From contig JAFISE010000072.1 in assembly GCA_022560025.1 (NCBI GenBank), positions 89,385 to 153,384 on the forward strand: a stretch of DNA of 64,000 nucleotides, given 5' to 3'. Source of the stretch: Stagonosporopsis chrysanthemi (Eukaryota > Ascomycota > Dothideomycetes > Pleosporales > Didymellaceae). Under the pieces are notes generated by a model that did no database searches, was not told where the DNA came from, and saw only the letters and a list, made by a program, of their open reading frames with translations. This document shows positions 34,740-45,150 of the stretch, one piece after another (the first letter of the stretch is position 1; each line of letters starts with the position of its first letter). The position numbers and the translations under genes were made by a program.

Positions 34740-36035
34740 CTATGACAGTTGAGCGTTTTGGGTCTTGCTCTTAGCCCACAACGTTCTCTCCCTGTCCTCA
34801 AACCATCGGTGCAGCACTGGTTTGACCTTGACTATATGTCCGCCTTCCCCCACACTGACTCCAAACTCCATCCCCTCTTTGTAGGTCCCGCCCTCGGCAC
34901 TGATCCTCATGGGGGTCATCATCTCCAAACGGCACATCGCAAGGCCCAATTCGCCGATACTCGCGACCAGCTTGCCGGCTGCGCGACCCTTTTTGATAGC
35001 ACCTGTCCCATTAAGCTCTTTGATGTCTATCCCCGAATCGGGGTGTAACGATGAAGACGAAGGACCACCAGTAAAGTCAAGCTGCACAGGTAGTATCCGC
35101 TTTCGGACAACGCCGGTATGCTTTGTACGAATAGTTAGCTCCTGCCCAACGTAACAGCCTTTTTTGAAATCAATGCCCTCGGCCAAATCAATGTTGACTT
35201 CCATAGGAAGCGCACTCTCTCTTGGGATCTCCCGCGGTCCCTCGGCAATTCCTTGTTCATATCGCTGCAAGTGATACTGCCATTCATCTTGCACGTTGGA
35301 TCTCTCTCCGAAGAAAGTAGTGTTTGGCTGCGCAAGAATTCTCCAGAGAGTGGACGGATCACCACGTGGATCACAAATAGTTGCGGACACTGCCCGTTTG
35401 TCGATACTGTTGTATGCCTGACCCCACGCAGCCCACACGCCTAGCTCGTCTTCTGGCACCAGCTCGATGGCGACGTTGCTTCTGAGTTTGTGTCGCTTCA
35501 AGTGCTTTTTCAGCGCCTCGACTTCTGACGCATCCACTTCAATGTAGCAGCGCCAATATTCCTCCTCTGCCAGCAGCTCAGGATATACCCAAACGAAGAC
35601 GTCCCACAACACTCGACCTCTGGAGTCGAGGAAGGCAGCGTAGAACGGTTGGTCCCGGTTGGCGTGAACGTTGTTCGTGATCAAGCCCTGCAGAAGCTTG
35701 ACTGTGTCAGGACCAGAGAGAGAGATGAGGCGGCGATGCGGGAGAGGGGCAACGCCCGAATTCGTAGGTTGTAAGACGGTTCTCGCTGTCGAATAAGCAC
35801 GGGCACTCGTTCTTCGGACGGGAATGGTGCGCACTCCTCTCTCACGTCTCGATGTCGTAGATGCTGATCGTGATGGCTGTCGTGCTTGCTGCGGCTCCCA
35901 GCCAGCAAATGTCGCAGTAGTAATCGCGCGGTTGGTGATAGAGCGCACACCATGCCGTGGCCCAATGATGCTCTGACAAGAGTTACATAGATATGCAGTA
36001 GATCGGGCGAATACTCTGCTCGACGGTGCCGCCAT
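34740..36035 (-). CDS. IBA57: Iba57/CAF17-type mitochondrial Fe-S cluster assembly protein
   Basis: A single frame of 431 residues starts at the ATG at 36,035; upstream codons are open to 36,080 without ATG. The family signature K-G-C-Y-x-G-Q-E is at 292-299, in a region related to the YgfZ and aminomethyltransferase folate-binding fold. The first 100 residues are rich in Arg, Ser and Ala with few acids, fitting a mitochondrial presequence. Iba57 works with Isa1 and Isa2 to build [4Fe-4S] clusters for aconitase-like enzymes and lipoate synthase in the matrix. It is somewhat longer than bacterial YgfZ because of the N-terminal extension. Confidence 0.93.
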   Translation of the reverse strand: MAAPSSRVFARSTAYLCNSCQSIIGPRHGVRSITNRAITTATFAGWEPQQARQPSRSASTTSRRERGVRTIPVRRTSARAYSTARTVLQPTNSGVAPLPHRRLISLSGPDTVKLLQGLITNNVHANRDQPFYAAFLDSRGRVLWDVFVWVYPELLAEEEYWRCYIEVDASEVEALKKHLKRHKLRSNVAIELVPEDELGVWAAWGQAYNSIDKRAVSATICDPRGDPSTLWRILAQPNTTFFGERSNVQDEWQYHLQRYEQGIAEGPREIPRESALPMEVNIDLAEGIDFKKGCYVGQELTIRTKHTGVVRKRILPVQLDFTGGPSSSSLHPDSGIDIKELNGTGAIKKGRAAGKLVASIGELGLAMCRLEMMTPMRISAEGGTYKEGMEFGVSVGEGGHIVKVKPVLHRWFEDRERTLWAKSKTQNAQLS

Positions 36036-36339
36036 GTTGACTGTGGATGCGATCAGTCGGCCAATTCGGTGCTCTGACAACGATTGAGCAGTGGCGTCAA
36101 GGTTTACAATCGATAAGACAGTTGCCTCGGACCAACTGCTCCATCACGGCAAAAGTAGCTTGAACGCCCACGTATTGGAATCTTTCCATCTCACACAATG
36201 TATTGAGAACTTATTTCAAAACATAGGTATTCGCTAAATTTGCATAGTCATGATCGGTGTATAGCCTCATAATGGGCAGCTTGCCCAACGCCATCCTCCG
36301 ATTCATACACGTCCACGTCCCTAGTCCAAAAGTTCCCTA
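36036..36339. other. Short intergenic region
   Basis: About 300 bp holding the Iba57 promoter on the right of its start and the 3' end of the Ptm1-type gene. No additional feature was seen. Confidence 0.4.
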
Positions 36340-38133
36340 CTAATCATTCTTTCGACTCTGACTCGCATGGCTTGTTAACCGTGCATTCTCGTCATCACTC
36401 CCTTTCGGACTTGCTGGCTCTAGGTCATCCTCATCATCACTCCACTTATCGTCTTCACCAACAGCAAAGATAGTGTCACCATCCAGAGATTCCCTAGGCG
36501 GGTGAATTGGCTTCTGTGGTTGAGGAGCAGGCAATGGCGAAGCATCACGTGCCGAGTCGCGTTGTGGTCGCACGGGATCGTAGGACGGCGGGTGGTCCGA
36601 AGGTCCATCTTCTTCGTCAAGGGAATCGCGAATAGAAGCGATCTCGAAGCCTTCATCGTCTTGTGCAATCTGTATGTGTGTCAGTGTCATGGTAGAAGCA
36701 AGGGACAAGACACGCTTACCTCGTCACTCATAGCAAATCTTCTGTTATTGGCAGTCGGTCGCCACATGTATGCAACAAAGCAAACATCAGCCAGATAGAC
36801 CAGGTTCAGCCAGCCGTCAAGGACGAACCAGCGCGTCTGCCAATGTGTCGGAGCAAAGTCTGGAGTAGAAGCACCGGCAAATGTGAAACTATTGATGAAG
36901 AAGAAACCGAAAATGACAACAATGCTGGTCAAGATGCACCACCAGAGCCGCTTGTACATGGTGGCCTTGACATGCTGCTTGCGTTCCATGAGATCCTTCA
37001 TGGTGAGGTTTAGAGAGTTCAAGGTCCAGATGTAAAAAGCGGTCAAGGTAGCAGAGAGTGGAAGAATTACAAGCAAGACGAGTGGTCCAGCATCGTCAGG
37101 ACGCACAGTAAGCGATGCGACGGCGTAGATGACACCAAACGCAAAATGAGCCACAGCCAGCCAGCGGACAATGGTCATAGTCTTGCCTAGCGAGGGCTTG
37201 ACGACCCCGTATCCCATGCAGACAATGAGCAGCAGGAAGAACGAGAAAGAGTTCCGGAACGCATTGAGCACAGCGACGACAACCATGAGCACCTTGGATC
37301 CAATGTTGTTACCGTGGCGGTTCTGATAGTCGTAGAAGCCCCACGTCATAAGCATTTCCACCACCAGGAAGACAAGAATGGCCGTGATGTAATTTTGAAC
37401 TGCCAGAATGTCGTGTCTGTTCTGGTAGTACAGGAAACCCCAGAAGAGAAGTACAACAAAATAGACAATCGTGATGCCACCATAAAAGGGTAGTTTCGCA
37501 ATCTGCGCCGCTGGCAGCTCGCCGTACGCGTTACGAAACGTGATGATTGCTTCGTACTCGACGTCCTTGGTGTAGGCTGCGGTAGCGACGCAATAGTATC
37601 CCGTCTTAACCGCTAATTTGCGCTCTCCGCTGGCAACGGGGTAGTTGATCGGCTTGGGGTCGTTTAGGTGAACAGCTTCGGTGCGAATGTACATCTTTGA
37701 TACGTTGTTGGCGTCGTCGGCGAGAATCCATTCGCCTTTATGGGTCCCGTTGCAGAGCTTCGCGTCGATGGCGTCGTCATTGCAGATGTAAGAGCGCTGC
37801 GGCAAGTTAGGATCGTCGAGGCTAGGGTCACAGGCACGAGCATATACTAACGTCGTCGACTGGCATCTCAGATGGCTTCCCTAGCAGTAGTGAGTCCTTC
37901 CACTCCCAAACAACCACACCGACTGTGGGGTCTTCAATGTCCTTGTTTTGGTCGCCCTTCTTCAGAAACTTGACGAGAATGAACGGCTCAACCTTCCCGC
38001 CCCATGACTTCTTGCTGTACATGCCCGAGCATTTCTGAGGCTCGTCGCGATTCAGCGTGACATCGATTGCCGCTACGGCTGTGATGGTGGACAGGAGCAG
38101 CAGCCCGATGCTGCGCAGCCAGTGCTGCTTCAT
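36340..38133 (-). CDS. Ptm1/lung seven-transmembrane-like membrane protein
   Basis: Exons 38,133-37,852, 37,796-36,720 and 36,669-36,340 encode 562 residues. A signal peptide (about 1-22, LLLLSTITAVAA) leads into a lumenal domain with Cys residues, followed by seven hydrophobic segments starting near ITIVYFVVLLFWGFLYY. The segment WGFYDYQNRHG and the block LTMKDLMERKQH are typical of the family that includes yeast Ptm1 and animal GPR107/108. Such proteins sit in the Golgi and endosomes and act in membrane traffic. The last 110 residues form an acidic, Ser/Pro-rich cytosolic tail. Introns are 55 and 47 nt, both phase 0, the first with branch CTAAC close to its end. Confidence 0.92.
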
Positions 38134-38453
38134 CTTGTGGCTTGAGGCCAGCTGGCGGAGCTCGTGGTCGAGCGGGAAGATATATGCTGGATGTGGGTTT
38201 TGTCTCGTGGTATGTAATGGTCAATAGGACCTGCACTTTTGCCTCGCGGGAATTCAGCAACTGGTGCAGGAGGCTACAGTGTTGTGTTTGGCTGCGCGTC
38301 GTCACTGCCTTGCTCGCGGGCTGCGCGGGAGCTCAGCGAACTAGCGCACACTCTGGGGGGCCCACTGTGGCGCAGGAACGGCGAGAGCCAGCAAAGCCGA
38401 TAGCACATGGGCTTTGCCCGAAAACAACACGTCCATCAACCACACATCATATC
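38134..38453. promoter_or_regulatory. Divergent promoter between Ptm1-type and Ncs2 genes
   Basis: Both genes are transcribed outward from this 320-bp region. I see no TATA box in a convincing position; the region is moderately GC-rich near 38,310-38,400. It should carry both core promoters. Confidence 0.5.
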
Positions 38454-39659
38454 ATGCCGGGCAAAACAACCGATATTGCAAATGGGGAGCCCTGCAGAAG
38501 ATGCAAAGAGAATGACCCAGTGCTCGTTGTGCGCCTAGAGCCCCTTTGCCAGTAAGTGACGCCTTGTGGGTAGATGATTCACGCTAAAATTTTATGTAGA
38601 CAATGTTTTGCTCGCTACGTACATACCAAGGCCATAAAACGATTGGAAACCTTTCGCGTCAGCTTTCACTCTGATGAGCAACGCAAAGTGCTGCTCCCCC
38701 TATCTTTTGGTGTCTCGTCAACTACTTTGCTCCATATCTTAGACCTACATCTCAAGACCCAGGCGAGCAAGACCGGTCGCACAGGTTTTACCCTCAGTGT
38801 GGTCGCTATTGGGTCCTGTGAGGGCACGCAAGTTCCGACAGACTTACTTGAGAGAGCTCGCGTTCAATACCCCGACTACGAGTATACAGCTTTGCCACTG
38901 CACGATGTGTTTCGTCTGATTCCGACCGATGCCGCACTGCGAAATCTGGTTCCTGACTCAAACGCTATCAACCCGGCATCGTCTGACTATCAAGGCCAGC
39001 TCAGCCGTCTGATCAACTCCTTGAATACTGCGACGGCTCGCGCGGATGTTTTGATAACGCTAAGGACCAGGCTGATTGTCGAGCACGCAAAGGCAACAGG
39101 TTGTCAGAGCATCTTATGGGGCGACAGTACCACGACGCTCGCTGAAAAGACGCTTGCCGAGACCTGCAAAGGACGTGGATTTTCCCTGCCTTGGCAAGTG
39201 GCCGATGGAAAGTCTCCGTTCGGTGTTTACTTTCACTATCCTCTTCGTGATGTTCTCAAGAAGGAGCTGGTGGCATACACAGACCTCTCAGAGCAGGGAC
39301 TGGCCTCGCTGATTTACGAACCCTCCCCTGGCGCTACGCAGGCATCTACGAGCTCGAAAAATACAACGATTGATGATCTTATGAAGCAGTACTTCGAGTC
39401 AGTCGAGGAAAATTTCCCAAGTATCGTTTCGAACGTCGTGCGCACCTCGGGGAAGCTCCAAATACCCGCAAACGAAGATGCAGCCCCACGGTGCGATTTG
39501 TGCGATATGCCTGTAGCAGGCGGTCGATTTGGGATTCATGGTTGGGGTGGCTATCAACAAGACGCATTTGAACCATCTGTAGCAGTAAGCAAAAGAGTCT
39601 GCTATGGATGCACTCGATCGCTGCCTCGACCCACCACAACAAGGGCCGATAACCAGTAA
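38454..39659 (+). CDS. NCS2: Cytoplasmic tRNA 2-thiolation protein 2 (Ncs2/Ctu2)
   Basis: Exons 38,454-38,551 and 38,600-39,659 give 385 residues. The N-terminus has CRRCKE and, across the intron, LCQQCFARYV, a zinc-binding-like Cys pattern of Ctu2. VLLPLSFGVSSTTLLHILD follows, where active Ctu1-like enzymes have the PP-loop SGG-DS motif; Ncs2 lacks the catalytic Cys as usual. The C-terminus has CDLC and CYGC pairs (about 321-376). With Ncs6 it thiolates U34 at the wobble position of Lys, Glu and Gln tRNAs, using sulfur from Urm1. The intron is 48 nt with branch GCTAAA and keeps frame. Confidence 0.93.
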
Positions 39660-40005
39660 AGGCACCTTGTTCACAAAGACTCCTTCCGCAGGGGTCGGTC
39701 AGTATGCCAGGTACTCAATTTCTGGCTGCGATACGGAGGTCTGCATGTTCGTGGCCTGTTTTTGCACTCTGTTGGGGGCGGCCCGGTGCTTTTTGCACAT
39801 CGGCGGGGGGTTGTACCGAATGCTTTCACAAACACAGCAAAGATGCATCTCATGAATGCAGATAACTGTTCTGACAGCAGTACTTCCTCTCCTGTCGGAC
39901 CAACCCGCAGAAGAAGTCCAATGTATAAAAGGGTCGCCTGCGCTTAGTTCTGATCACCAGCCCTCTCGCTGCAACTTTGTGCACATCTATTCTTGGCTTG
40001 TAGAG
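39660..40005 (+). promoter_or_regulatory. Intergenic region with promoter of the SDR gene
   Basis: A strong TATA box, TATAAAA, lies at 39,924-39,930, about 80 bases before the ATG of the dehydrogenase. It is preceded by CCAATG. A clear TATA box is unusual in this window and suggests inducible expression. The rest holds the 3' end of Ncs2. Confidence 0.6.
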
Positions 40006-41013
40006 ATGGCAGCGCAGGATAGGAAGTGCTTCGATCCAACTTCAGAAATGGCGTCGCTGACAAGCAAAGTAATACTTGTCACTGGAGGTGTGTATTAGCA
40101 ATTCGCGAAGAGCGTCTGTCTAACTTGTATAGGCACTGCTGGTATAGGAGCGGAATCAGTCAAGGCTTTTGCTGCCCATTCGCCAGAACATATCTACTTC
40201 ACCGGGCGTAATCGATCCTCCGCACACAACCTGATAGCTCAAGTTCGAATCGAATACCCTTCCGTCGCAATGACTTTCATCGAGCTCGATCTTTCGTCTC
40301 TAGAATCGGTCGCGCAAGGTATAAAGAGATTGTTCAATCACGACCGTTTGGATCTTCTTCTTCTCAATGCTGGCATCATAGCCAAGCCACCTACGCTCAG
40401 TATCGATGGTTATGAGATTCAATTTGCGACCAATCATCTTGGACACGCAATGCTCGCAAAACAGGTTGTTCCTTACTTGATCAATGCGACAACAAAATAC
40501 AATGCCGATGTTCGCGTGGTCACTACCACTTCTGAGGGGTATGAGTTTCACCGCCTGATCAAGGGTGGTATTGCCTTCGACGAACTGCAGAGCGGCAGTG
40601 CAATGAGCCGCACAATGCTTGGACCTTGGATAAGATACGGACAGTCGAAGCTAGCAAACATCCTGTTTGCAGCAGAGCTAGGACGTCGGTATCCAGAGAT
40701 CATGTCGGTCGTTGTGCATCCAGGCGTCGTCAAGACACCGATGTTGGATGGCTTACATGGGTTCAATAGGGTCTTCAATTATGTCGGAATTTGGCTCAAC
40801 AACATCACGCCAGTGGAACCTCACGAGGGGGCGTGGAACCAGCTATGGTGTGCTGCAGGTGCTTCGAGGGAGGAGTTGTCTAACGGGGCTTTCTACAAGC
40901 CAGTCGGGGCGAACTTTACTGAGAAGTTAACACCGCTTGCAAGAGATAAGCTATTAGCTCGAAAGTTGTGGGACTGGACTGAGGAGGTGCTTGCGAGGTT
41001 CGACCATGAGTAG
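40006..41013 (+). CDS. Short-chain dehydrogenase/reductase (SDR)
   Basis: Exons 40,006-40,087 and 40,133-41,013 give 320 residues. The NAD(P)-binding motif TGGTAGIG (26-33) is split by the 45-nt intron. NAG (106-108), Asn128, Ser161 and Y-x3-K (Tyr196, Lys200) complete the classical SDR tetrad. An Arg shortly after strand beta-2 (TGRN) hints at NADPH. It resembles the retinol dehydrogenase/WW-oxidoreductase branch; the substrate is not known. A second ATG at codon 15 could also start translation. Confidence 0.92.
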
Positions 41014-41350
41014 TGGATATGGTGCAGTCACGCTATCTAAAGAGGGAGAGCGCGCATTTTGATTGTTCTCATGTTTAGAGTTTTCCGCTAGTACTTTCTC
41101 AATCCAACCAGTGTACAAATGAAGCATTGAATGCTTGTCAACACCTTAGTTTGGTGGATGCCACAAGCAAAGCTTTCGAGACATTTGTCTGCAACGCCAA
41201 TCAAAGAGATCCGTATACGACATATGGACAAGTGGTGCTTGGCAAACGATGGATTGTCAAATCTAGATGTCACGAAGAGCGGATTACATAACGATGCCCG
41301 TCTGAACGACATACGGAAAACAATCGTCTTTTTTTTCGAGTACCTCTGGC
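41014..41350. other. Intergenic region
   Basis: No gene was recognised in these 337 bases. Small frames on both strands overlap but carry no domain. It separates the SDR gene from the broken hydrolase. Confidence 0.45.
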
Positions 41351-42473
41351 ATGGCCCTGCCTCAACCCTTCTGTCACGGTTCATCTATTCATAGCTCCGG
41401 CTACTCCCCACGGCTATTCATGTGCTTACGAGCGCGGTAATACCTTGTCGCGCAACTCAATAGTATACGCTGGTGGCCTGACAAGCGGTCCGCACACAGC
41501 TTTGGGTATCTCGCAGATCATCCTATCAGCCCCTGATGATATTAAGTTGAGTTATTAGGTCTGGGGATGTCGCATGCGCAGCTCGCATAGTGGATGGGGT
41601 TATTCAAGCCTCAAGCAGCATGTCGAAGCTATTGCTGCATTGATGAAACATCTGATGAATGTCGGAAAAAAAGAGGGTGGTATTGCTAGGTTCTTCAACT
41701 GGTAAGGTCGCTCACATGCAGAGATGTCCTCAAATTCGGTTATCTATTTGGATCTATTAATGTTTGTCAATAATGATCTACATTTCCTGACTGGGAGCCA
41801 CAGGTTGCCAGGACTGTATGGAATACATAAGGTCATCAGAAAATCCCAACATTGATGCGTGTATACTCCAAGCCCCTACGTCCGACCAATTGACTGCTGG
41901 CATGTTGATATCGCCTGAGTTCTACAGCCGCACGCTCGAATTCAGTAACGATCTCATTGCTAAAGGCAGGAAAGACCAGGTTATGCCAAAAGACCTGATT
42001 ACCAACATCTTCACGTCACCAATCTCAGCATATCGCTGGCACTCTCTGGTCGCTAAAGGGTGCAGTTGCACGTGCTAAATGACCCCACGGCCGCACTACC
42101 AACTGGCAGTGGCGATGATGATTATTTTTCGGATGATCTTGACGATACTCCGCTGGCTGAGACATTTGGTAAAATCATTAGGCCAACTCTGATCATGCCT
42201 TCGGAGAATGACGAGATGATACCGTCTTCGTTTTCCAAGCGGGCTCTGTTTTCAAGATGGCTGCGTGCATCTCCTGAGGGACTAGTGAGCCCTCTTTCAG
42301 ATATTGTGCCCGCGGCGGATTACGCTTTGTCTGCGATTGAGGCGCAGAACTGGTTCGCTGAACGTGCGGTGCAGTTCTTGAGCTCCTTGAAGGCTCAGCA
42401 GATTCCGAACAAAGTTTTGACTGATGGTAGTAGGGTTGACACAAGCCAGTATCAAAACATCTGTAACCACTAG
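41351..42473 (+). pseudogene. Broken DUF1749 alpha/beta hydrolase
   Basis: A DUF1749 (UPF0613) protein can be followed in pieces: SIHSSGYSPRLF, then in another frame YERGNTLSRNSIVYAGGL, then LSY-stop-VWGCRMRSS, and LLGSSTG with the nucleophile Ser. The C-terminal half is intact if two introns are removed (41,702-41,813 and 42,060-42,109). It includes DACILQAPTSD, ISAYRWHSL, GGDDDYF and DEMIP. Breaks: a frame shift near 41,385, a TAG at 41,556-41,558, and one extra A in the seven-A run at 41,676-41,682. Three lesions make assembly error unlikely, though the A-run alone could be one. Family members are cytosolic hydrolases of unknown substrate. Confidence 0.85.
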
Positions 42474-42920
42474 GAATAAGATCAACGACTACAAGTGCAA
42501 GGTCGAGCATGCCCGAGAAGTTTCAGTTTCGAACGGTCCGTGAAAGATACTACAGGATATGCATGGATTGCAGTAGACCACGTTACGAAGGTACTTACGC
42601 GACAAGATATCCTGTGTGAACAATAATCGAGCCAACTGTAAGCGTGAAATACGCTGGGTTTGATAAACACATTCAAGGCGGCATGACGAAGCTACGTTCG
42701 GAGATCCCAATGGCCGCCATGTCCGAAATTCACAAGGCGCCGCCACGTACATTTGTCCTTGTTGTGTACGCACATCGAGTATTGTCTTTCACAGCTGCTT
42801 TTCACTTCATGTCTTACATATATCATATATACCCTTTTCAGGCCTCTGAGAAATTCACATTCAACGACCGAGAGGACATTTCCTAGGCACAATATTCGTT
42901 CGCATCGACACACCGCAGTA
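42474..42920. other. Intergenic region with possible TATA boxes
   Basis: No gene is supported. TATA-like strings (CATATATCATATATA) occur at about 42,818-42,832, roughly 90 bases before the small ORF at 42,921. They may be its promoter. Confidence 0.4.
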
Positions 42921-43127
42921 ATGTGCACAGAACTAGCCGATTACTACAGGCAATGCAACCATCCTGTTAGGAATGCTAACAACATATGGCGCCGCTGTCA
43001 CAGCCGTGTACGCGGGTCCGTCGATTGTCCTAGGTACCGGTGGGTCAAACTCCACCGGCTTCCAGGTATGTGTCGACGGTGCAACCAAAGGGGTATGACA
43101 GGCGACGAAGGGTTCAGCAGTGAATAG
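42921..43127 (+). CDS. Small Cys-containing hypothetical protein
   Basis: A 68-residue frame starts MCTELADYYRQCNH and contains six or so Cys, several in pairs, with many Arg. The beginning resembles short fungal proteins that start MC-x-E/Q-x-Y-x-Y-x-CGH, but I cannot name a family. There is no signal peptide. A TATA-like sequence lies about 90 bases upstream. It may be a true small gene or a chance frame. Confidence 0.35.
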   Translation: MCTELADYYRQCNHPVRNANNIWRRCHSRVRGSVDCPRYRWVKLHRLPGMCRRCNQRGMTGDEGFSSE

Positions 43128-43514
43128 GTGTGGGCGTGTCTCGGTGCCAGGCCAGCTGTTAAGAAGAATGGGAAGGTATGAAAGTATTTGTGGCGTTGAG
43201 TACCAAACGAGCTACCGAATGTAGACTATGCTCTGATTTGGTAACTTCGGCTCTACATGAAGTTACACTTCCATTAGGCCCACTCGTTTCGCTTGTACTA
43301 TAGCTCTACGAAATAGGTCATATTTAGTTGTAAAGAGGATTGAGCACGACTGCTTTGAGGAATAGGTAATGTGCAGCGATGATGCACGTTATCACAATGA
43401 CGTCAACCCATGCAGTTGATGATTGATCCCCCCAGATCCAGGAACTTATGTATACTGCAACAACAACGAAACGACTTTTCAGTATCCCATCTTAGCAGAC
43501 ACGTCAAGATACGC
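43128..43514. other. Intergenic region
   Basis: About 390 bases without recognisable gene. It should include the promoter of the OBAP-type gene; no TATA box is obvious. A stop-rich mix of frames is seen on both strands. Confidence 0.45.
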
Positions 43515-44352
43515 ATGTCAGATAACACATGCCACAGCATGGAGTCGCTTCCTGTCACCAACAAGACAGCTGGCGAGCCGGAGAGCTTGATGAACAAGAC
43601 TCTTGAGACTGGGGCAGCTGCAGTTCAGGTAATGAGATCCAAGTCCGTCGTCTACAGCTGAAAGCTAACCACGGACAGAGTTTCGAGCCTGTGCAAAGGA
43701 TTTGTGCACACCTGAACGCTTTCCACGCGTATGCAAACGAGCCGAAGCGGGATGCTGTCGAGGCAAACCACTACTGCGCACATCTGAATGAGGATATGCG
43801 GCAGTGCATATTGTACGACTCGCCTGTTCAGCCATCACGAATCATTGGCATTGGTAAGTCCCCCGCGTCTTGGTATGTCAATCTGACCAGGGGCGCCATC
43901 ATTTCATACTGACACTGATCACAGAATACATGATAAAGCCTCATCTCTATGAGTCCTTGGATGAAGAAGAGCAGAAATTGTGGCATTCGCATGTGTTCGA
44001 AGTGAAATCCGGTATGCTGATTATGCCAAAGCCCAAGGCTGTGCCAGAGTCGGTTTGGGAGCTCGCTGAGAACAAGGAGATGGAGGAAGTGGTTCACCTC
44101 TATGGCAAGGTTTACCACCTTTGGCAGACTGACAGGGGAGACAAGCTGCCACTTGGCCCTCCGCAGCTTATGACAAGCTATACATCGGCCGATCAGATGC
44201 CGAACTTTGAGAAGACCATCGAGGATCGCGATAAGCGATTTGGGACGGACCACAAACGTAAGAAGGAGGTGCGCGAGTACATTGAGGTCCCAGCGATTCA
44301 TCCAAATGCTGATTCCACATGGGCCAAGAGGGGCCTGGGCCATGAGGGGTGA
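43515..44352 (+). CDS. OBAP/DUF1264 family protein
   Basis: Exons 43,515-43,628, 43,679-43,853 and 43,925-44,352 give 238 residues. The family blocks are clear: HLNAFHAYANE, ANHYCAHLNED, QCILYDSP, GIEYMIKPHLYE, LWHSHVFEVKSG and YHLWQTDRGD. The family includes plant oil body-associated proteins; fungal members are of unknown function. Many conserved His suggest metal or ligand binding, which is inference. There is no signal peptide. Introns are 50 and 71 nt and both joins restore conserved blocks. Confidence 0.92.
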
Positions 44353-44431
44353 AGCGAGCCGCAGCTAGGTGTGGCGGTCTTGCTGACGATTTGTAAGAGA
44401 TCTCTAGTCGAAGAATGAAGGCAAGGGCGGC

Positions 44432-45150
44432 TCATGAGCCTTGCTTCTCGCCAACTTCTTGTATACCAGCCTGCTCCTTGGACTTTGCCTGACCCATGAG
44501 CTTGCCAAGCACGTCTCTCTCTTTGTCATCGACGTCGTTCATTTCGGCATCGCTGCTGCTTTCCGTGCTGGTGTCTGTGTCTTTCACCTTTAGCACGCCG
44601 AGGCCAAGGTTCTGGGCTCGAGTTAGTACATGCTCACAACACTGACGAAGAACTTGTCTCGCACCATCTCGATGTACTGCCCATCCTCGTTGTCGTCTCC
44701 GTCGACGGCGTCGATTTCGCGCTTTTTGAGAGTGCCTTGCTTGCGGTCTGCCTCGAGCTCTTCGTTTGCAGCCTTCAGTTTAGGCAGAAAGTCTTTGAGG
44801 AACGTTCGAATGTCAGGGCCAAGCTCTTCTTCATCCAGCTTGTACGTAGGCTTCTTTCCTCTGTTCGCCCTCAAGTTGACCACCCCGGGCTCTTGCGGTG
44901 CATCCGCGGCCATGGTGGTGCCCTCTCCATTGTCTTCGTCGCTGGAGCTCAGGTCGCTCGGCTCCTCGCTCGATTCGGAAAGCTCGCTGCTCTCGTCGCC
45001 CGAGGGCAGCTCACCAGCATTGGCGGACTTGACGGGCGCTCTTGTCTGTTTTGCTGCAGAGGCTGACTTGGTGCGGCCCGAGAGCACGGGGCTGGTTTCG
45101 CGAGAGGATTTTGTGCGGTGTGCGAGCGGTGCAGCGGCAGGGGATGTCAT
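44432..45150 (-). CDS. NOPCHAP1-like protein (DUF4598)
   Basis: Exons 45,150-44,665 and 44,611-44,432 encode 221 residues. The first half is Ser- and acid-rich and likely disordered. The conserved core has LGPDIRTFLKDFLPKLKAAN, ending in YIEM at the intron and NLGLGVL after it. That last block is the most characteristic part of the DUF4598 family. Human NOPCHAP1 links the R2TP complex to NOP58 in box C/D snoRNP assembly; the same role is inferred. The 53-nt intron carries a perfect TACTAAC branch site and a weaker GTGCGA donor. Confidence 0.8.

Noticed and set aside
32829..40005. Possible secondary metabolite cluster around the dioxygenase-like gene
   Set aside because: Neighbours are housekeeping genes (Dak, Iba57, Ptm1, Ncs2) and no backbone synthase, transporter or cluster regulator is present.
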